A stretch of DNA of 64,000 bases from Drosophila pseudoobscura (taxonomy: Eukaryota; Arthropoda; Insecta; Diptera; Drosophilidae): positions 53,397,869-53,461,868 of the forward strand of contig NC_046683.1 of the NCBI RefSeq assembly GCF_009870125.1, written 5' to 3'. The notes under the pieces are model-generated. The model had not been told where the DNA came from. It saw nothing but the letters and a program-made list of their open reading frames with translations, and did not search any database. Position 1 is the first letter of the stretch, and every line of letters starts with the position of its first letter. Shown here piece after piece: positions 45,701 to 58,725 of this stretch. Both the position numbers and the translations under genes were made by a program.

Positions 45701-45719
45701 GAGCAAAAAGAGAGCGGCA

Positions 45720-46056
45720 CCTAAGCCGCCTAAACACGCACTTTAACCCTCTCCTCTCCCCACAGGTGTCCCTTCGATCTGCCTTTTGCATTGGGAGAGG
45801 GAGAAAATCCAATAAGAGAGCGAATAGGACGAGCAGCAGCAGCCGCCGGAGAGCATGGAATGTGCCGGCAATTAGGAAGTGGACCAAAAGGAGAGCCTGG
45901 AAGCATGGGAATGGGAAGCGCCCAAGTCACGTACGCATCTGTCACTCTCTCGCTCTCTCCCACTCCCACTCTAATTTTTTCAACCGGTCAAAGCGCGCGT
46001 TTCTCAGCCAGCTCCGCGTTTCGGGCCGTGAAAAGCCGGAAAATAGTGAAAAATCC
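45720..46056 (+). promoter_or_regulatory. Promoter block, copy 2 (homologous to 20.8-21.1 kb)
   Basis: The core GCTCCGCGTTTCGGGCCGTG followed by AAAAGCCGGAAAATAGTG lies at 46,011-46,049. Upstream, TCTAATTTTTTCAACCGG, a CT-rich (GAGA) block, GAGAGCATGGAA, TTCGATCT and TAAGCCGC align in the same order with copy 1. An initiator-like TCAGCC has its A at 46,006. No TATA box is seen. Confidence 0.6.
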
Positions 46057-46551
46057 TACGTGAAAAAATGTCGCACAGCTTCGCAGTGAAGTCTAGAAGT
46101 GAATAAACATAAAATATGTCCGAAAATTTGTGTTTAAGTGCACTTGCTCTGGTGCGGGGGCGAAATGGCAGAGAAATTGGTGCAAGTGAAGTGCAACAAG
46201 TGTTTTTTTTTTATTGGCATATTATTTTATGTGTTTCTTTTAATTTCTTTCATGTGCAATATGTGCGCAGCACCCCGGGGCACCCATCATTTTTTTTTCT
46301 TAGGTGAAAAAAAGTGCAAAAAAGCCGCGAAATTTGTTGTCCCCTTCCCACTTATGCTTGTAAAAGGGCATGAGTATTTTTTTTTAGGCGTTTACTCACG
46401 TGATCTAGCGTTGTGGTGTGTGTGTGAAAAATATGCAAAAGGGCGCGCAGTTTTGCTCTCTCCCTCTCTCCAAATGGAAGAAGGAAAAAATGCAGAAAGA
46501 ATGAGCGATGAGCGACGACCGCTCTCAATGCAAGCATCGCGATAGTAAAAG
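46006..46551 (+). other. Putative first exon, copy 2
   Basis: From an estimated start at 46,006 to a strong donor, AAAAG|GTAAGG at 46,552. The first intron bases GGCATTCCAAA match copy 1. The exon carries several very short frames (for example MSHSFAVKSRSE at 46,068) and would be a long non-coding leader. Its coding exons are not in the window, which ends 17.4 kb downstream. Confidence 0.45.
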
Positions 46552-46808
46552 GTAAGGCATTCCAAACCATGGAATATGTCCCTCTCTCTCTCTCGTGGCT
46601 GACCTCACCCAATAGTTTATGCTCTTATTGAAATCTTTCGTTGTATGGGTGGGAACGAAAAAACAAAGTGAAGACTTTATGAAAATTAAAAGGTGAGAAA
46701 TTGTTCACAAATCGAATATGCCCTCGATACTCTTTGAGTACCGGGTGTACAAATTAAAACCAACAAATGTCGCACTGAATAACTGAATAATAAGCGATAA
46801 TTTAGCAA

Positions 46809-46812
<4 letters not shown>

Positions 46813-46844
<32 letters not shown>
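46813..46844. repeat. (CA)n microsatellite
   Basis: Sixteen CA units. Confidence 0.9.
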
Positions 46845-46847
<3 letters not shown>

Positions 46848-47806
46848 CAAAAAAAATTCTCTCACAAAACAAGCTCGAAAACAGCTTTGAAAACAAATAA
46901 GAAGAAAATAGGGAACAAAGCGAATTCGGGGGGGTTTATGGTCAAGGTCAAGGACGCACATCATGACAAACAGAAAAAAAAACAACAACAGCAAAAAAAA
47001 ATCACCGAGTGAAGCAACAAAACGGAATAAAATCAAACTGATTACGCGTCAGACGGCTCTCTGACGAGCTGTCGAACTTTGAATTTGAAATTTTTCGAGT
47101 GCTGGAAAGGAAAGGGGACACTAACCGTTATACCCGCCAAAGTAGAGGGTATTCAAGCGATCATGGCCCGAACTTGACATTTCCCAGATGGAATGCCCGA
47201 AAAATCACCAAGCCCGTAGTTCATTTATCATCCGCTAGAGGGGGGGGGCGCCTGCGACACGGCACTGACGTTCCGTTCCGATCCGATCCGATCCAATCAA
47301 CTCTAAATATGGAATAAAATCATAAAAAAAAACCACACACACACTTTGAATAATCAACGGTGGGGGGCTCGCTCGTGCTTTTAATTAATGAGCTGAACTT
47401 GGAAGGCGGCACGGCAGCGGCGCGGCAGCGGCAGTGGCAGCGGCAGCGGCGACTACTCGCAGTTTCGGGTTTTTGTCTTGTCTTTGGTATCCCCCTCCAA
47501 CCCCCCCACCCCGAAAGCCGCCGTTGCAAAGCGGAAGCCAGAACCGCTTTTTGGGGGCTAATCTCTGCTCTAAGACTAGGCCTCATCCGATCGGTGGCTG
47601 GCGATGAGGAGGGGAGGAGGGTGAGGTGAGGTGCGGTGAGGTGAGGTGAGGTGAGGGTGAGTCAGATGGAGGGAGGGGCCCTCGCCTAATTGAAGGCGCA
47701 GACAGTGCATAGAGGCAAAATTCTGGAAAAAATCCCGCAGCGAATCGCACAAGTAAAAAGGCATTAAAATGTATACAAAAGAAATAAAGAGTACAGCAAC
47801 AAAAGG

Positions 47807-47812
<6 letters not shown>

Positions 47813-47837
<25 letters not shown>
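47813..47837. repeat. (CA)n microsatellite
   Basis: About twelve CA units. Confidence 0.9.
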
Positions 47838-48031
47838 GCAAAAACGACAAAGCAACAAAAACCAACAAAATCAAACACGAAACGTTGTTCAAGGTTAGGG
47901 TTATCACATTGCCAAGATCAAGGTTATACGAATACGAATATATATATGTACATATGTATATATATTTATACATATGTATTTTTTTTTTGCTTCTCTCTTT
48001 TGTTGGAGACGGACGTTTGTCAGTCGCTAGG

Positions 48032-48038
<7 letters not shown>

Positions 48039-48069
<31 letters not shown>
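48039..48069. repeat. (GT)n microsatellite
   Basis: About fifteen GT units, 200 bp from a CA run. Confidence 0.9.
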
Positions 48070-48070
<1 letters not shown>

Positions 48071-48329
48071 TGTGCAACGATTGTCGTGCCAGACAGAACG
48101 TCGATAAATTTGCAAGACTCGCAAAAAGCTTCTGAAATAAAAACTGGCTCAGACGAAAGTAATAATTATAATATGTTAATGCTCCTCAATGTTTTTATTT
48201 TACTGTTTTTATTTCGGGAATATCTGTGCGCTGCACCGATACATCGACAGCCATCGCTGGGGTCAGCAGTTCAGAGTGGACTTGTCCTTTAGTGGTGGCC
48301 TGTAACTGGGATTCGTTGTCCCTTTAAAT

Positions 48330-48690
48330 ATATTCTTTCATTGCATATTATTTATTTATTTTTTTTTTTATTTACACCTGTGCTTCCATAGAATATTGAT
48401 TTGAAATTGAGTCATGACTTTAAATTTCTTAACTTGATTTTTATTTATTTATATTTTTATTATTTTTTGTTTTTTATGGAGTTTATATTTTTGTTGTATA
48501 TTTTGTTCTATTATATTTATAAATTAATTATATTTTTTTTATATATATTATATTTTTTATTTTATTATATTACCATAATATACTAATTTTATTATATTAT
48601 ATTATTTAATTTTTTTGTATTATTTTTATACATATATTAATTTTTTTTTATATATATTATTTATTATATTTTATGTATCTAAATTTAATT
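48330..48690. repeat. AT-rich island 1
   Basis: Almost pure A+T with TTATTATATT and TTTATTTATT motifs; no coding potential. Confidence 0.7.
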
Positions 48691-49043
48691 CTCAATTTTA
48701 GTTCAAGTGATACCGAATACCAAATCGAATATTCAAAGTGAATTCTATAAAAAATTGTTTTAAAAAAGTTAACTTTTTCCCTCCAAAAATATCTAAAAAT
48801 ATTCTCTTTATTTTTAAGAGACAAAAAATAATGCTAATGCTAATGATGTTGGTTTTGTCTGCTATCTTTAGTCTCTAATCCGATTTGCCAAATCGTATAT
48901 CTAATATTAAATCCACTTAACGCCATTTGCAGCTTTCGTTGAGGCTCTTCGGTTTTTTTTTTTTTTTTTTAAATGATTTTCGTTGATTAATTGGTTGAGG
49001 AAGTCGCACCAATCGATCGATCGATGGGCGGCTGGACAGGGCT

Positions 49044-49066
49044 ACACACACACACACACACACACA
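49044..49066. repeat. (CA)n microsatellite
   Basis: About eleven CA units. Confidence 0.9.
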
Positions 49067-50214
49067 TGCATATCTGAGAGGGTGAGACTAAGGCTGCCAC
49101 TTGTCATTGAGGGCCCAGATGAAAATAAGATCCAAATCGAAATCGGAATCATAAATCGAACAGATCAAGAAATGAGAGGTGGGGGCACTAAAAAATATCG
49201 GAAGTAGCCAGTCATAACGGTGTCTTGTGCATCCATTTGAATGAGGAATGAGTAACCCAAACAAAGATCAAGATATGCGAAGGAAAACTGGTTTCCTATC
49301 GAGAGGCCGTGAGTGCCCCTCCGAGTGCCGCTCTGCGGGTGTATGCGGGCGACTGTCGGAGTGCTGCCTGCTGCCTGCTGCCGGCTGCCTGCTGCGGTTA
49401 TCAATGGAAGCTAGCCGCAGTTTTTGGTTTTCCAATTTCTGTCTGGGGTCTGGGCTCTGGGCTATGGGCTCTGGGGTCTCCGCATCTGTATCTCTGTTCA
49501 AGTTCAAGCGCCCAACCCAAATCGGTTGGATCTCCGCCGCTCCAAGAGCAAACCCCAGCCCCGCTACGACCTAAGGTCAGACGTTTAGCGTTTAGCAACG
49601 CCCAGATCCAAATATTGACTGACGCTCTAAATACGAGTGGAGTGGAGTGGAGCGACGGCGACAGCGACGGCGCACAGCCGCCGTTTCGGCGAGTTCCGAG
49701 TGCGGAAAAACCTTCGACCGATGCCTTGACTTCAATTTGTTGTTGCTGTTGTTGCTGTTGTTTGTTGTTTGTCGCTGTAGCTGTTGTTGTTTCTTCTGCT
49801 GCTGCGGAAAGCGTGGTCCAAACTTGACCCAATTTCGGTGGTGATCTTCCATTGACCGTCCCTCCCTCCCTCCGTCCCTCCCTCCGTCCCTCCCTCCGTC
49901 CGGCCTAAATGTGCGCCACCCGACCCTGACCTGTAGATGGGTTGGGTCTCCGGTCTCCGGTCTCCGGGCTGTATCTGTATCTGTATCTGTATCTGCATCT
50001 GCCTCTTGCTGTGGTTCCTTTTCAGGGCTCAAAAATTCGTACAAATTTCTCTTTGTTTTTCAACCGTTGGAATATTCTTGGAAGATTTCAGTTGTCCGCA
50101 AATTAAAACATTTCTTTACATCTCTACACTCGGAGAAAAAAATAGGGCAATTCAGGGGAACTCTTTTTGTTTTAAAAATGGAAATATTCTCAGCAAATTT
50201 TCAATTAAAAAATA

Positions 50215-50730
50215 AATGGAATATTTGTTGGGGAAATATATTGATTTTAATTATAAAATATATTTATTTTTTGTATGAAATATATATTAAATTATAATAT
50301 AAAAAATACAATACTAATAAAAATATATTCATATATATGAAATATATGAATTTTAAATATGAAATATATTAATATTACTATGAAAATATGAATTGCATTG
50401 ATTTTATTTTAAATGTAATATATATATATAAAATATGATATATTTTTATTTAAAGTACGAAATATATTTACTTAAAATAAGAAATATATTTATATATTAA
50501 TATTAAATATATTTCATTTTAATATGAAATCTAAATATATTTTTAATATGAAATAAAATTCTTTAAAGTGCGAACTATATTTATTTAAAATAAAAAATAT
50601 ATTTATTTTAAATATGAAATATATTTATTTAAAATAAGAAATATATTCATTTAAAATATGAAATATATTTCAATAATTAAAGTGCATTTTGTGTTAATTT
50701 ATTTATTTTATTCCTTAAATGAATTATTTA
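50215..50730. repeat. AT-rich island 2 with a 22-bp tandem unit
   Basis: Several successive units of 22 bp are visible, mostly at 50,435-50,480 and 50,570-50,670. Each begins GAAATATATT and continues YATTTAAAATAW. Other units are degenerate. This is a small AT-rich satellite-like array. Confidence 0.65.
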
Positions 50731-51566
50731 TTTAATTTCAAAATTGAAGTGAAAACATTCTTGATGCTTTGCTTTTACAGAATTTTAAATTATTGTTAAA
50801 TTATTCAAATTTCAATTCCAATTTTGCAATCCATAAACAAAAAAAATTGCAGTTATTTTTCATGAATATTCTTTAGCTTTAAAAAAAGAGTTTCGTATTT
50901 CAATGCTTTTCCGTTTGTGCATCTTGCGGTGTCTTCTATCTGTTGTATCTTTTGCTTTTGTGCTCAGATTTTGCGTATCTCAGCAGCGGACAGAGATTGG
51001 GTGGGAGCTGCTCGGATCGGATCGGATCGGATCGTATCGGATCGGATCGTGTGGTGGGATCAACAAACTGGTGGGGTCTGTGGTCTGCTCCGTTCATTAC
51101 ACTTTTGCCTGTGTGTTTGTGGGGTAAACATGAGTTGACATTTCTGCTAGCCCTGAGAGAGAGTACATTCCTCCATGCCTCCCCCCCCCCCGCTTCCCAC
51201 AGATTGACCGATAAGCCAGGCTAAGGGCGTGGCGGGGGGGGGGGATGGATCGATGGCCACAAAGAAAAATGTAACTGCTCTATTTATAGCTGCACCCTCG
51301 TTGCCCCCTCCCTCCCACAGCATTGAGTCAGCAATTTGCATGCCTCCGAGGGTCCCCAAAGATCTTGGATCTGTCCTTTGTCCTGTAATTGCAGGATGGA
51401 GAATTATGCTTCTCGATGGGATTCTGCAACGTGCAGCGCATACGAAACGAGCACTCAAAGCGCTTAAATGTTTTCGTAACTCATCATCAAGAACGCCGTA
51501 AATCACGCCTCAAAAATAACCCAAAAAAAAAATAGCAACCACAACCACAAGAAAGTATCCAAAGGT

Positions 51567-51760
51567 GGAGACAGAGGTAGAGGTAGAGGTAGAGGAGGAG
51601 GCAGGGGCAGAGGCAGAGGCAAGGGAGGAGGCAGAGGCAGAGCCAGAGGCAGAGGCAGAGGAGGAGGCAGGGGCAGAGGCAGAGGAGGAGGCAGAGGAGG
51701 AGCCCGAGACAGAGACAGAGGCAGAGAAGGAGCAGCCAGGGGCAGAGCCAGAGGAGGTGC
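51567..51760. repeat. (GAGGCA/GAGGTA)n purine minisatellite
   Basis: Tandem GAGGTA, GAGGCA, GAGGAG and GGGGCA hexamers over about 190 bp, almost all purine on the plus strand. Confidence 0.85.
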
Positions 51761-52255
51761 CGTGCCGTGATACGATCTCTTCAGGGAGATTCGTGCCAAG
51801 GCCAAATTGTCGACTGTCGACTGTCGACTCTCGACCGATGTCTGGCCGCAGATTGTGCCCCGTTTGTCGCGTTTCAGAATCGACGAAAATTCACCCGAAA
51901 GCCTGTACCCAAATATCTGTGAAATTTCATAATTTTTAACACCACAAAGGCGAGTATTCAAAGGAAAAGGAAAATCCATCAAATGGAGGGGCGGGGGGTT
52001 CAACGATCGTGCTATCGGCATCTGCAGGGGATGCCCCCCCCCCCTTGCTTTGGGGCCGCCCAAGGACAACTTGATTGAGTTCGTCGCATACATATTTCCG
52101 GTGGCTCTTGTGGCTCGGCTTTTGTCTTTTTGCTGCACTTATTGGCCGCTTCCTCTGCAGAAATGCAGACAAAAGAAAGAGCCGCCAGCGAGCGAGAACA
52201 GCTGGCAGGCCCTGAACGTCGCAGTCGTGGGGCATGCCACGCCTTGAATTGAGTG

Positions 52256-52274
52256 CCCCCCCCCCCCCCCCCCC
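52256..52274. repeat. Poly-C run of 19
   Basis: Uninterrupted C homopolymer. Confidence 0.9.
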
Positions 52275-52869
52275 ACCCCCCTGGCACTCTCTCTCCTTGA
52301 GGCCTGCCCGCGGTACTCGCCAGAATTCAAGCCAAAGCCACGTATCCCGGGGGATACTCTGCCGCTGCCGCTGCCTCTGCCGCTGCCTCTGCCGCTGCAC
52401 CCTTGAACCGCTTGAACCACTCATTGACCGCTTAATTAGGGCGTGCAAGTACTTCTTTCCGTCATGATCGAGATTGTGGGCCTCCTCCTGCCCCGCTGCC
52501 CCCTGCCCCTGCCCCACAGCGGAGGAGTGCAATGCCCCGCGCTCGCGGCTCGATCCATCGGAGGCGGTCGGTCTATGACCCGCCAGGCCGCCGCGAGCTT
52601 CGAGCTTGAACGTTTTTTAATTGTGTTCTGCATATCATTTGATATTAAATATGTACTCGATTGAGTGTATATACATATATATATGTATGTATATATGTGG
52701 GGAGTACTGCATGGATTGCATTTGGAAACACAAAGAACAACGGCCGTTCAGGGGGCGATTCCTGGTGGACTCTTTTCTCTTTTCTCTTTTTATTTCTTTT
52801 CTTTTCTGTTGGGCTCTGATTAATTTCATGGCGGTGATTAAATCCCAGCGAATGCGCAGAACTTTCCTT

Positions 52870-53085
52870 GGAGGGGGAGCAAGAGGAGGAGGAGGAAGAC
52901 CAGGAGGAGCAGGAGGAGGACCACGAGGAGGACCAGGAGGAGGACCAGGAGGAGGAGCGGGAGGAGGAGCAGGAGGAGGAGGAGGAGGAGGAGCACCAGG
53001 AGGAGGACTAGGAGGAAGACCAGGAGGACCAAGAGGAGGAGGCGGAGCAGGAGGAGGACCACGAGGAGGACCACGAGGAGGAGCA
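52870..53085. repeat. (GGA)n-rich minisatellite
   Basis: About 215 bp of GGA triplets with CCA and AGA variants. It keeps one frame open, giving a Gly/Arg/Pro-rich pseudo-protein on the plus strand and a Pro-rich one on the minus strand. There is no support that it is translated. Confidence 0.85.
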
Positions 53086-54968
53086 TTAGCTAAGGGTCTT
53101 TGCCTGTGTCCATGGCAACCTCTGGCTGCCTTTTGTACATTCGATAGTCCCCCATAGTCCGTGGCAGGAACAGGCGGACCAATTAAACAAGTCCTGCCTC
53201 TTTCCAGAAAACAAACCACAGCCAATTACCCAAAGGATGCTTCCACACAAAACACAACGAAACAGTAAACTCTTCGAGTAGTTTTCCACATAACAAAGTG
53301 GCAACGAAGGGAAGGCAGGAGAATGCCCCTCAAAATCAAAGAAGTCGGCGAGAGACTGTCCAAAAAGAGGACTTGGAATACAGAATAAAAGCTGCACTCA
53401 ATATATATCTAGACAAATCTCGTGTCACGAAAGGCTGGAACGATTTTTAAACATTTATTCGCCATTTTTTAATGGGATTTTATAATTTTTTTTGTTGAAA
53501 AGTTTCGCTTTTTGGATTATTAAATATTCCGCTCATCCGAAAGTGCTGATTGCGGCTTTAGACACAGAATGCCGTAGAACCCATCAACGGATTCAAACCT
53601 GGATCCAGGCAGTCCATTCCATGCCCCCAAATGACCTTCGGGGCAACAGAAACGCTTCACAGTCCAGCGACAACTGGAAATGTACTCAAATATCAGATAT
53701 TTTGCAAGAAGTAGAGCTCTGGGGCCCACACCGAGAGCTGTCCCTCCAGCCAGCCCTGAGGGCTCTCTGAGTGGGTGGGTGGGGGGTTGGTCGGGGGGGC
53801 TGGGGTCTGGGGCGCCCAACTAATTTGATTCATTCCAACATTCGTATTACGCAGCCAGAGCGCCGTGGCGCTTGACCTTCGGCAATTTGCGTCAATGTCA
53901 ATGCCAAGCGCCAGGCAGGCCCCGACCCCCAGGTCGCTATCCCCTTGGGGGTGGTGGCGGGGAGGGGGCGAGGGGGGGGGGACCTGCAGCAGCTGCAGCG
54001 ATTCGACCTTGAATGCTCCATCCAGTGCCATGGACTCGGGGGTTCGTTCGGTCAAACGAATGACCTTTCAATGCAACGCTCTCTCCCTCTCTCTGTCCCC
54101 CGCTCTCTCCCTCTCCCTCTCCCTCCCTCTCTTGCTGCATCTCTGTCGACACTCGAGACTAAAAATAAGCTCCGATGCAAAGCTCACGGCTGAAGGTCAA
54201 AAAACCCACCCAACTGTAGATAGCAGGCCACCCCCCAACCCCCCACCCAGCCGCCCCTGCAGTGCACCTCGAGTGAGAGGAGGGGGCGGGGGAGGGGGCA
54301 CATGCAGCTGCCGCGTGCGCAAGTTCAAGTGCAAGGCAAAGCATGGAAAAAGAAGGATGGGGGTGGCCATCCAGCCCGGTGTTTCGTGTGACCTTGCTGC
54401 ATTGACGTACCGGCCACGGTCATGGCCACCGTGTGGGTGTCGTGGCCACCCCTCGACCCCCCCCGTCCCGCGCGGCTGCCTAATGGAATTCTGTGTGGGG
54501 CCGGCCGGCCGGCTGGTCGGCCCGGGGCTTGTCCTTCGACGTTAGACATTTGGGAGAACTATTTTTAATATGGCTGTGCCGCACACCCCACCCCGCCGGT
54601 GCTCTCCCCTCCCCCCACCGTTGGAGATCCTGCAGGACGGGGGTCCAAGGCTTCAGCTCCCTGAAGCAATCCTCTGTATCTCTTAGAGACCCGCTTCTGG
54701 ACAGCCTGCTACTCCAGTCCCCCACCCCTCTGCTCCCCTCCCCTCTGCTCCCCTCCCCTCTCTCTGCTTTGACAGCACCGACACGGACACGTGGCTTAAT
54801 TGCATTAAAGGAATATTTAACTTCGTTTTCCCCCATTCCCCAATCTCCTGCGGGGCGTTGGGGGGGCGGGGGGCGGGGGGCTGTGCTCCTCCGCTGATAA
54901 AAAGCATCAGCCTGAAAGCATCGTCCTTTTGTTGACCTTTAACGATGGCAAAGACAGAGATAGCGGCT

Positions 54969-54994
<26 letters not shown>
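54969..54994. repeat. (GA)n dinucleotide repeat
   Basis: About twelve GA units followed by a GGGAGA stretch. Confidence 0.9.
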
Positions 54995-55003
<9 letters not shown>

Positions 55004-55994
55004 AGGGGGAGCTGAAGAGTCAAGCTGCTAAAAGAATCATTTAAAAATCAAATCAAAGTCACGCGCCGCAATGTAATCAACAGAAGGGACCCAGAAGGCA
55101 CCCCCCCCCCCCCACACAGCGCGTGGCAGGAACAGGGGGGGGGGGGTTGTGCAGTCCAAGGTCAAAAGTTGAACAGGCGGTGGCTGGGGCAGGGGCAGGG
55201 CGACAGGTGCGTAAGAAAGGTCCATCAGACGTCAGTCGTTGAACAATAAGCAGCTCCACGCGCCGCAAAGTATGCAAACCCACACCCCCCCCTCACACCC
55301 CCTCTCCCCCCACCACCCACACCAGTTGGAGCCACGTGTAGCCTCTGTGTGTGTGTGGGGCTGGGGGGAGGGGGTGGTGGTGTGTGGGTGGCAGCAGCTT
55401 TAACCTTGAACTTCACCGTTCACCGAGGCAGCGGCAGCGGCGAAAGCTTTCTGCGCGAGCTTTTACGCGAAACCCTGCCGTAGGGACAGGTCCTTGAAGG
55501 AGTGGAAATTTTTGTGTCGTCCTTGAGGCGGTCGCTCTCTCGCTCTCTCTCTGTGAAAGCTTTCGGGCAGAGTAGGAGGGTTGCTTGTGGCATGTGGCAT
55601 GTGGCATTGCGCTCTTGTGCCGGAGCAAAAAGCTTCGCTTGGGTTGACTGTACTTCGGGTGACATTGCCAGAACTTTCTCCTTGGCATTGCACGCTTTTG
55701 AACTTTCCACTCGCCCTCTCTCGCTCTCTCTCGCTCGCCCTCTCTCTTTGGCGAAGGCCATGCCGCAAGTTTGTTGCCATTTGTGGGGGGGGAGGGAGGG
55801 TTGGGGTGGGGAGGAAAGCTCTCTTCCCGCTGTTGCGCATTTCAGAGGTACGTCATCCCATTCCCCCCCCACTCCGCCCCCCCCCCCCCACCACTCGAGC
55901 CACACGCAAATTCAATTTGCATTTCGAAATAATTTTCATGGAAAGCCGAAAGCCAGCTCCTGCCTCATCGGCAAAACTATAGCATACTTATGTG

Positions 55995-55995
<1 letters not shown>

Positions 55996-56028
<33 letters not shown>
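55996..56028. repeat. (CA)n microsatellite
   Basis: About sixteen CA units. Confidence 0.9.
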
Positions 56029-56030
<2 letters not shown>

Positions 56031-57584
56031 CTTCAAGGGGGTGGAGAGAGGGGGGGAAGCCCCCACTGTGGGGCAATTTGTTAACCGATTTCAATGGTTC
56101 TCCTTCTGGCTCTTTCTCTCTGCTGTTTTGTGAATGAACTTCACGAAAGTTTCAAGAAGGAGGAAGGCAGGAGGAAGGAAGGAAGGAAGGAAGGAGTAGG
56201 AGGAAGTAGGAGGAGGAAGGAGTGGGGAGGGGGGGTTGTGGGGACAACTGACTTCCTGGGTCAAAGCAAAAGTTCCTGGCTATTAATAGCACTCCTCCTG
56301 CTGCTCCTCCTGCTCCCCCTCCTCCTTCCGCTCCCCCTCCTCCTCCTCCCCCTCCCTTTCTGTATCCCCCGACCATTTCCTTGGGTTCTTTCCATTCCTG
56401 GCAATGCTGTCAACTTGTTTACGGCCGCCTTTTCTATGGAAGTATTCCACGTCACGCCAAACGCAAGAATGGAACGGAAAAACACACCACCAATCCGCAT
56501 GACCCCCCCCCCGTGCCCCCATGGCCCCACGAGGAGAGCTCAACCTTGACCACGCATAACCTTGGCAGGGAACCTCGAACCGCCACGAACTAGTTGGTGG
56601 CTCTTACTAAAGTCCGTGAGGGGGTCCTGGTGGGGGCTGGGACTTGGGTTTTCTGGGGCCCCTGAGGCACTTGAAGCCCTGTTGCTGCGTGATCTTGGCC
56701 TGCCACGAGGCTCCCACTCTCTGGCCTGCGGAAGATCTTCCAGGAGTTCGGAGGCGGCTTGGGAGGCGAGGATTGGCCCCAGGGATTGCCCCCTGGATCG
56801 ATATCTTGGGGCCAGGGGGCGGTCGCTCCGCTCTCTGGGGAGGCAGCGGTATCCCAATCGCTGACACAGGACCAACACATCCCCCGCCAACAAAGACCTC
56901 CCCCCCCCCCCCCACACCGAGTAGGGGGTTATTTTTGGAAACTCTCAGCGTATTATCGATTCCAATGTCAAGTGTTTGCCGTGAACTTCTTTGCATTCGA
57001 CGGGGGATTTGGCCCCGTGGGGCAGGGGCAGGGGCTAGAGCGGGGGGAGGTGTGAGGGGGAGACGCTGCTCTCCGTTTCCAGCTTCCAGCTCTCACTCCC
57101 CTTCCAACACGTGTCCTGGTCGCTGGCGGTCTCTGGCGGTGGCAGTGGGGCATGGAATAGCTGGGATCTGGGATCTGAGACCTGGGAATGTGTGGGGGGG
57201 GGGGGGGACTTAGGGGGGAGACTTAGATTTTTCGGATGCTGCGCAGTTTGTTGTTGCCGCAGAGCCACCCCTAGCAGGCCCCCACCCTCGTCGTGGCTTT
57301 CATCGGTTGCTCGGCTTCAAGGTTAACTTCCGGTCTCCCCACCACTCCCCTCCACTCCCCACCACTCCCCATCAGTCGCTCCTTGCCCAACTTGTCGCCG
57401 CTTGTGCGGGCGGGAGGGGCGGGTGGGGCGGGTGGGGCGCCATATTGTTGTGTAGAAGGAAGTATTATGTAATCGACTCCCGGCAGCGGCAAAACCAGAA
57501 ACAAATGGCGTTCGAGGCCCCAGGCCACTTCCTGTTTGGCCGTTTTGCCGCTTTTTTTTTGGGTTCGTTCAACTCGCGCGCCCA

Positions 57585-57589
<5 letters not shown>

Positions 57590-57619
<30 letters not shown>
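57590..57619. repeat. (CT)n dinucleotide repeat
   Basis: About fifteen uninterrupted CT units. Confidence 0.9.
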
Positions 57620-57621
<2 letters not shown>

Positions 57622-58007
57622 ACGGCGGGAGGACTACAATGCGACTAGGGAAGCAGGACATCCTTGTGGTTCGTTGACTGCGAGGTCAATGGCTGGCTCT
57701 CCCCAGTCCCCCAATCCCCCAAACCCCCCAACCCCCCTTTTTTCCGCTGATGATTACTTTTTGGCGTGCCCGGGCCCCTACCCCTCCCTTCCCCTCCCTG
57801 CCTGCCACTGGCATTGCCATTAAATTGATGAATTAACGTTTACATATTGGCCAAAAGGCGCCGCCCCCACTCCCCACTTCCCCCATTGTCCACCCTTTCC
57901 GGCGAACCGAATTTCCATTAAAATTATGAATAGACGATTATTTCTGTGGCTGTATTTTCGGGCTTGTAGTCCTTTGAAGATTCCTGGAATTATTCGGTGA
58001 TGGTGGC

Positions 58008-58022
58008 GGGGGGGGGGGGGGG
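58008..58022. repeat. Poly-G run of 15
   Basis: Uninterrupted G homopolymer. Confidence 0.9.
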
Positions 58023-58074
58023 ACAAGGTCATGACCTTTGGCATGTGTGGCTGGGCATTGAGTATGTAAGTGTC

Positions 58075-58480
58075 GTATATATTTTTTAGACAAATAAAAA
58101 CAAATATTTAACATAATTCAAAAATTCTTAGGAATTTGAGGAAAATTAATTAACAAATAAAATCAAACAAATCAAACTAAAAAATATATATATAAAAAAA
58201 GAATAAAAAGGAAAATACAAAAATGGAACAAAAATTATAAAAACTAGGAATAAAAAAAAGAATAAAAGAAAAGAATACAAAAAAAAGAATTATAGGTAAC
58301 AAAAAATAAAGAATAAAAAAGGAAAAAAAGAATAAAAAAAAGAACAAAAAATAATAAAAGAAAGAATAAAAACAAGGAATAAAACCACTAAAAATTACAA
58401 TTAAAATTGTACAAATAACGCAGGCTTTTCCGAAAATTGTAATTGGTTTTTATTCAATTTAAGTAAATAACTAAATAATA
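58075..58480. repeat. A-rich island 3
   Basis: A-rich on the plus strand with loose AAGAATAAAA units of about 10 bp. Confidence 0.65.
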
Positions 58481-58628
58481 ATCAATGCGACTGACCACAG
58501 ATTTTCGTCCTTGGTGGGGGCGGAAGGGGGTGGGGCGAAATTTTGAAACAAACTTGTCAAGGTCCGATATCACAGGAGGATGGACACCTAATTTGGTTCC
58601 TCTACCTCTTGCAGTCATTGAGCACTAG

Positions 58629-58725
58629 GACGGACGGACAGACTTGGCTCAGTCGCCTCGGCCATCGATGCTGATCAAGAATATATACACTTTATGGGGT
58701 CGGAAACGCCTCCTTCTGGGCATTC
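58629..58725. repeat. Dispersed repeat fragment, copy 2 (DINE-1/INE-1-like)
   Basis: Contains ACGGACGGACAGAC then GATGCTGATCAAGAATATAT and ACTTTATGGGGTCGGAAACG. It is closer to the family pattern than the copy at 159-258. The flank CCACAGATTTTCG (about 58,496) is also found near the first copy (about 105). Confidence 0.65.

Noticed and set aside
51503-52138. Minus-strand frame of 211 aa with Pro/Leu repeats
   Set aside because: Reading of the purine hexamer minisatellite on the opposite strand.
52635-53225. Long minus-strand Pro-rich frame (196 aa) and plus-strand Gly/Arg-rich frame
   Set aside because: Both come from the GGA minisatellite keeping frames open; no family resemblance and no splice or start context.
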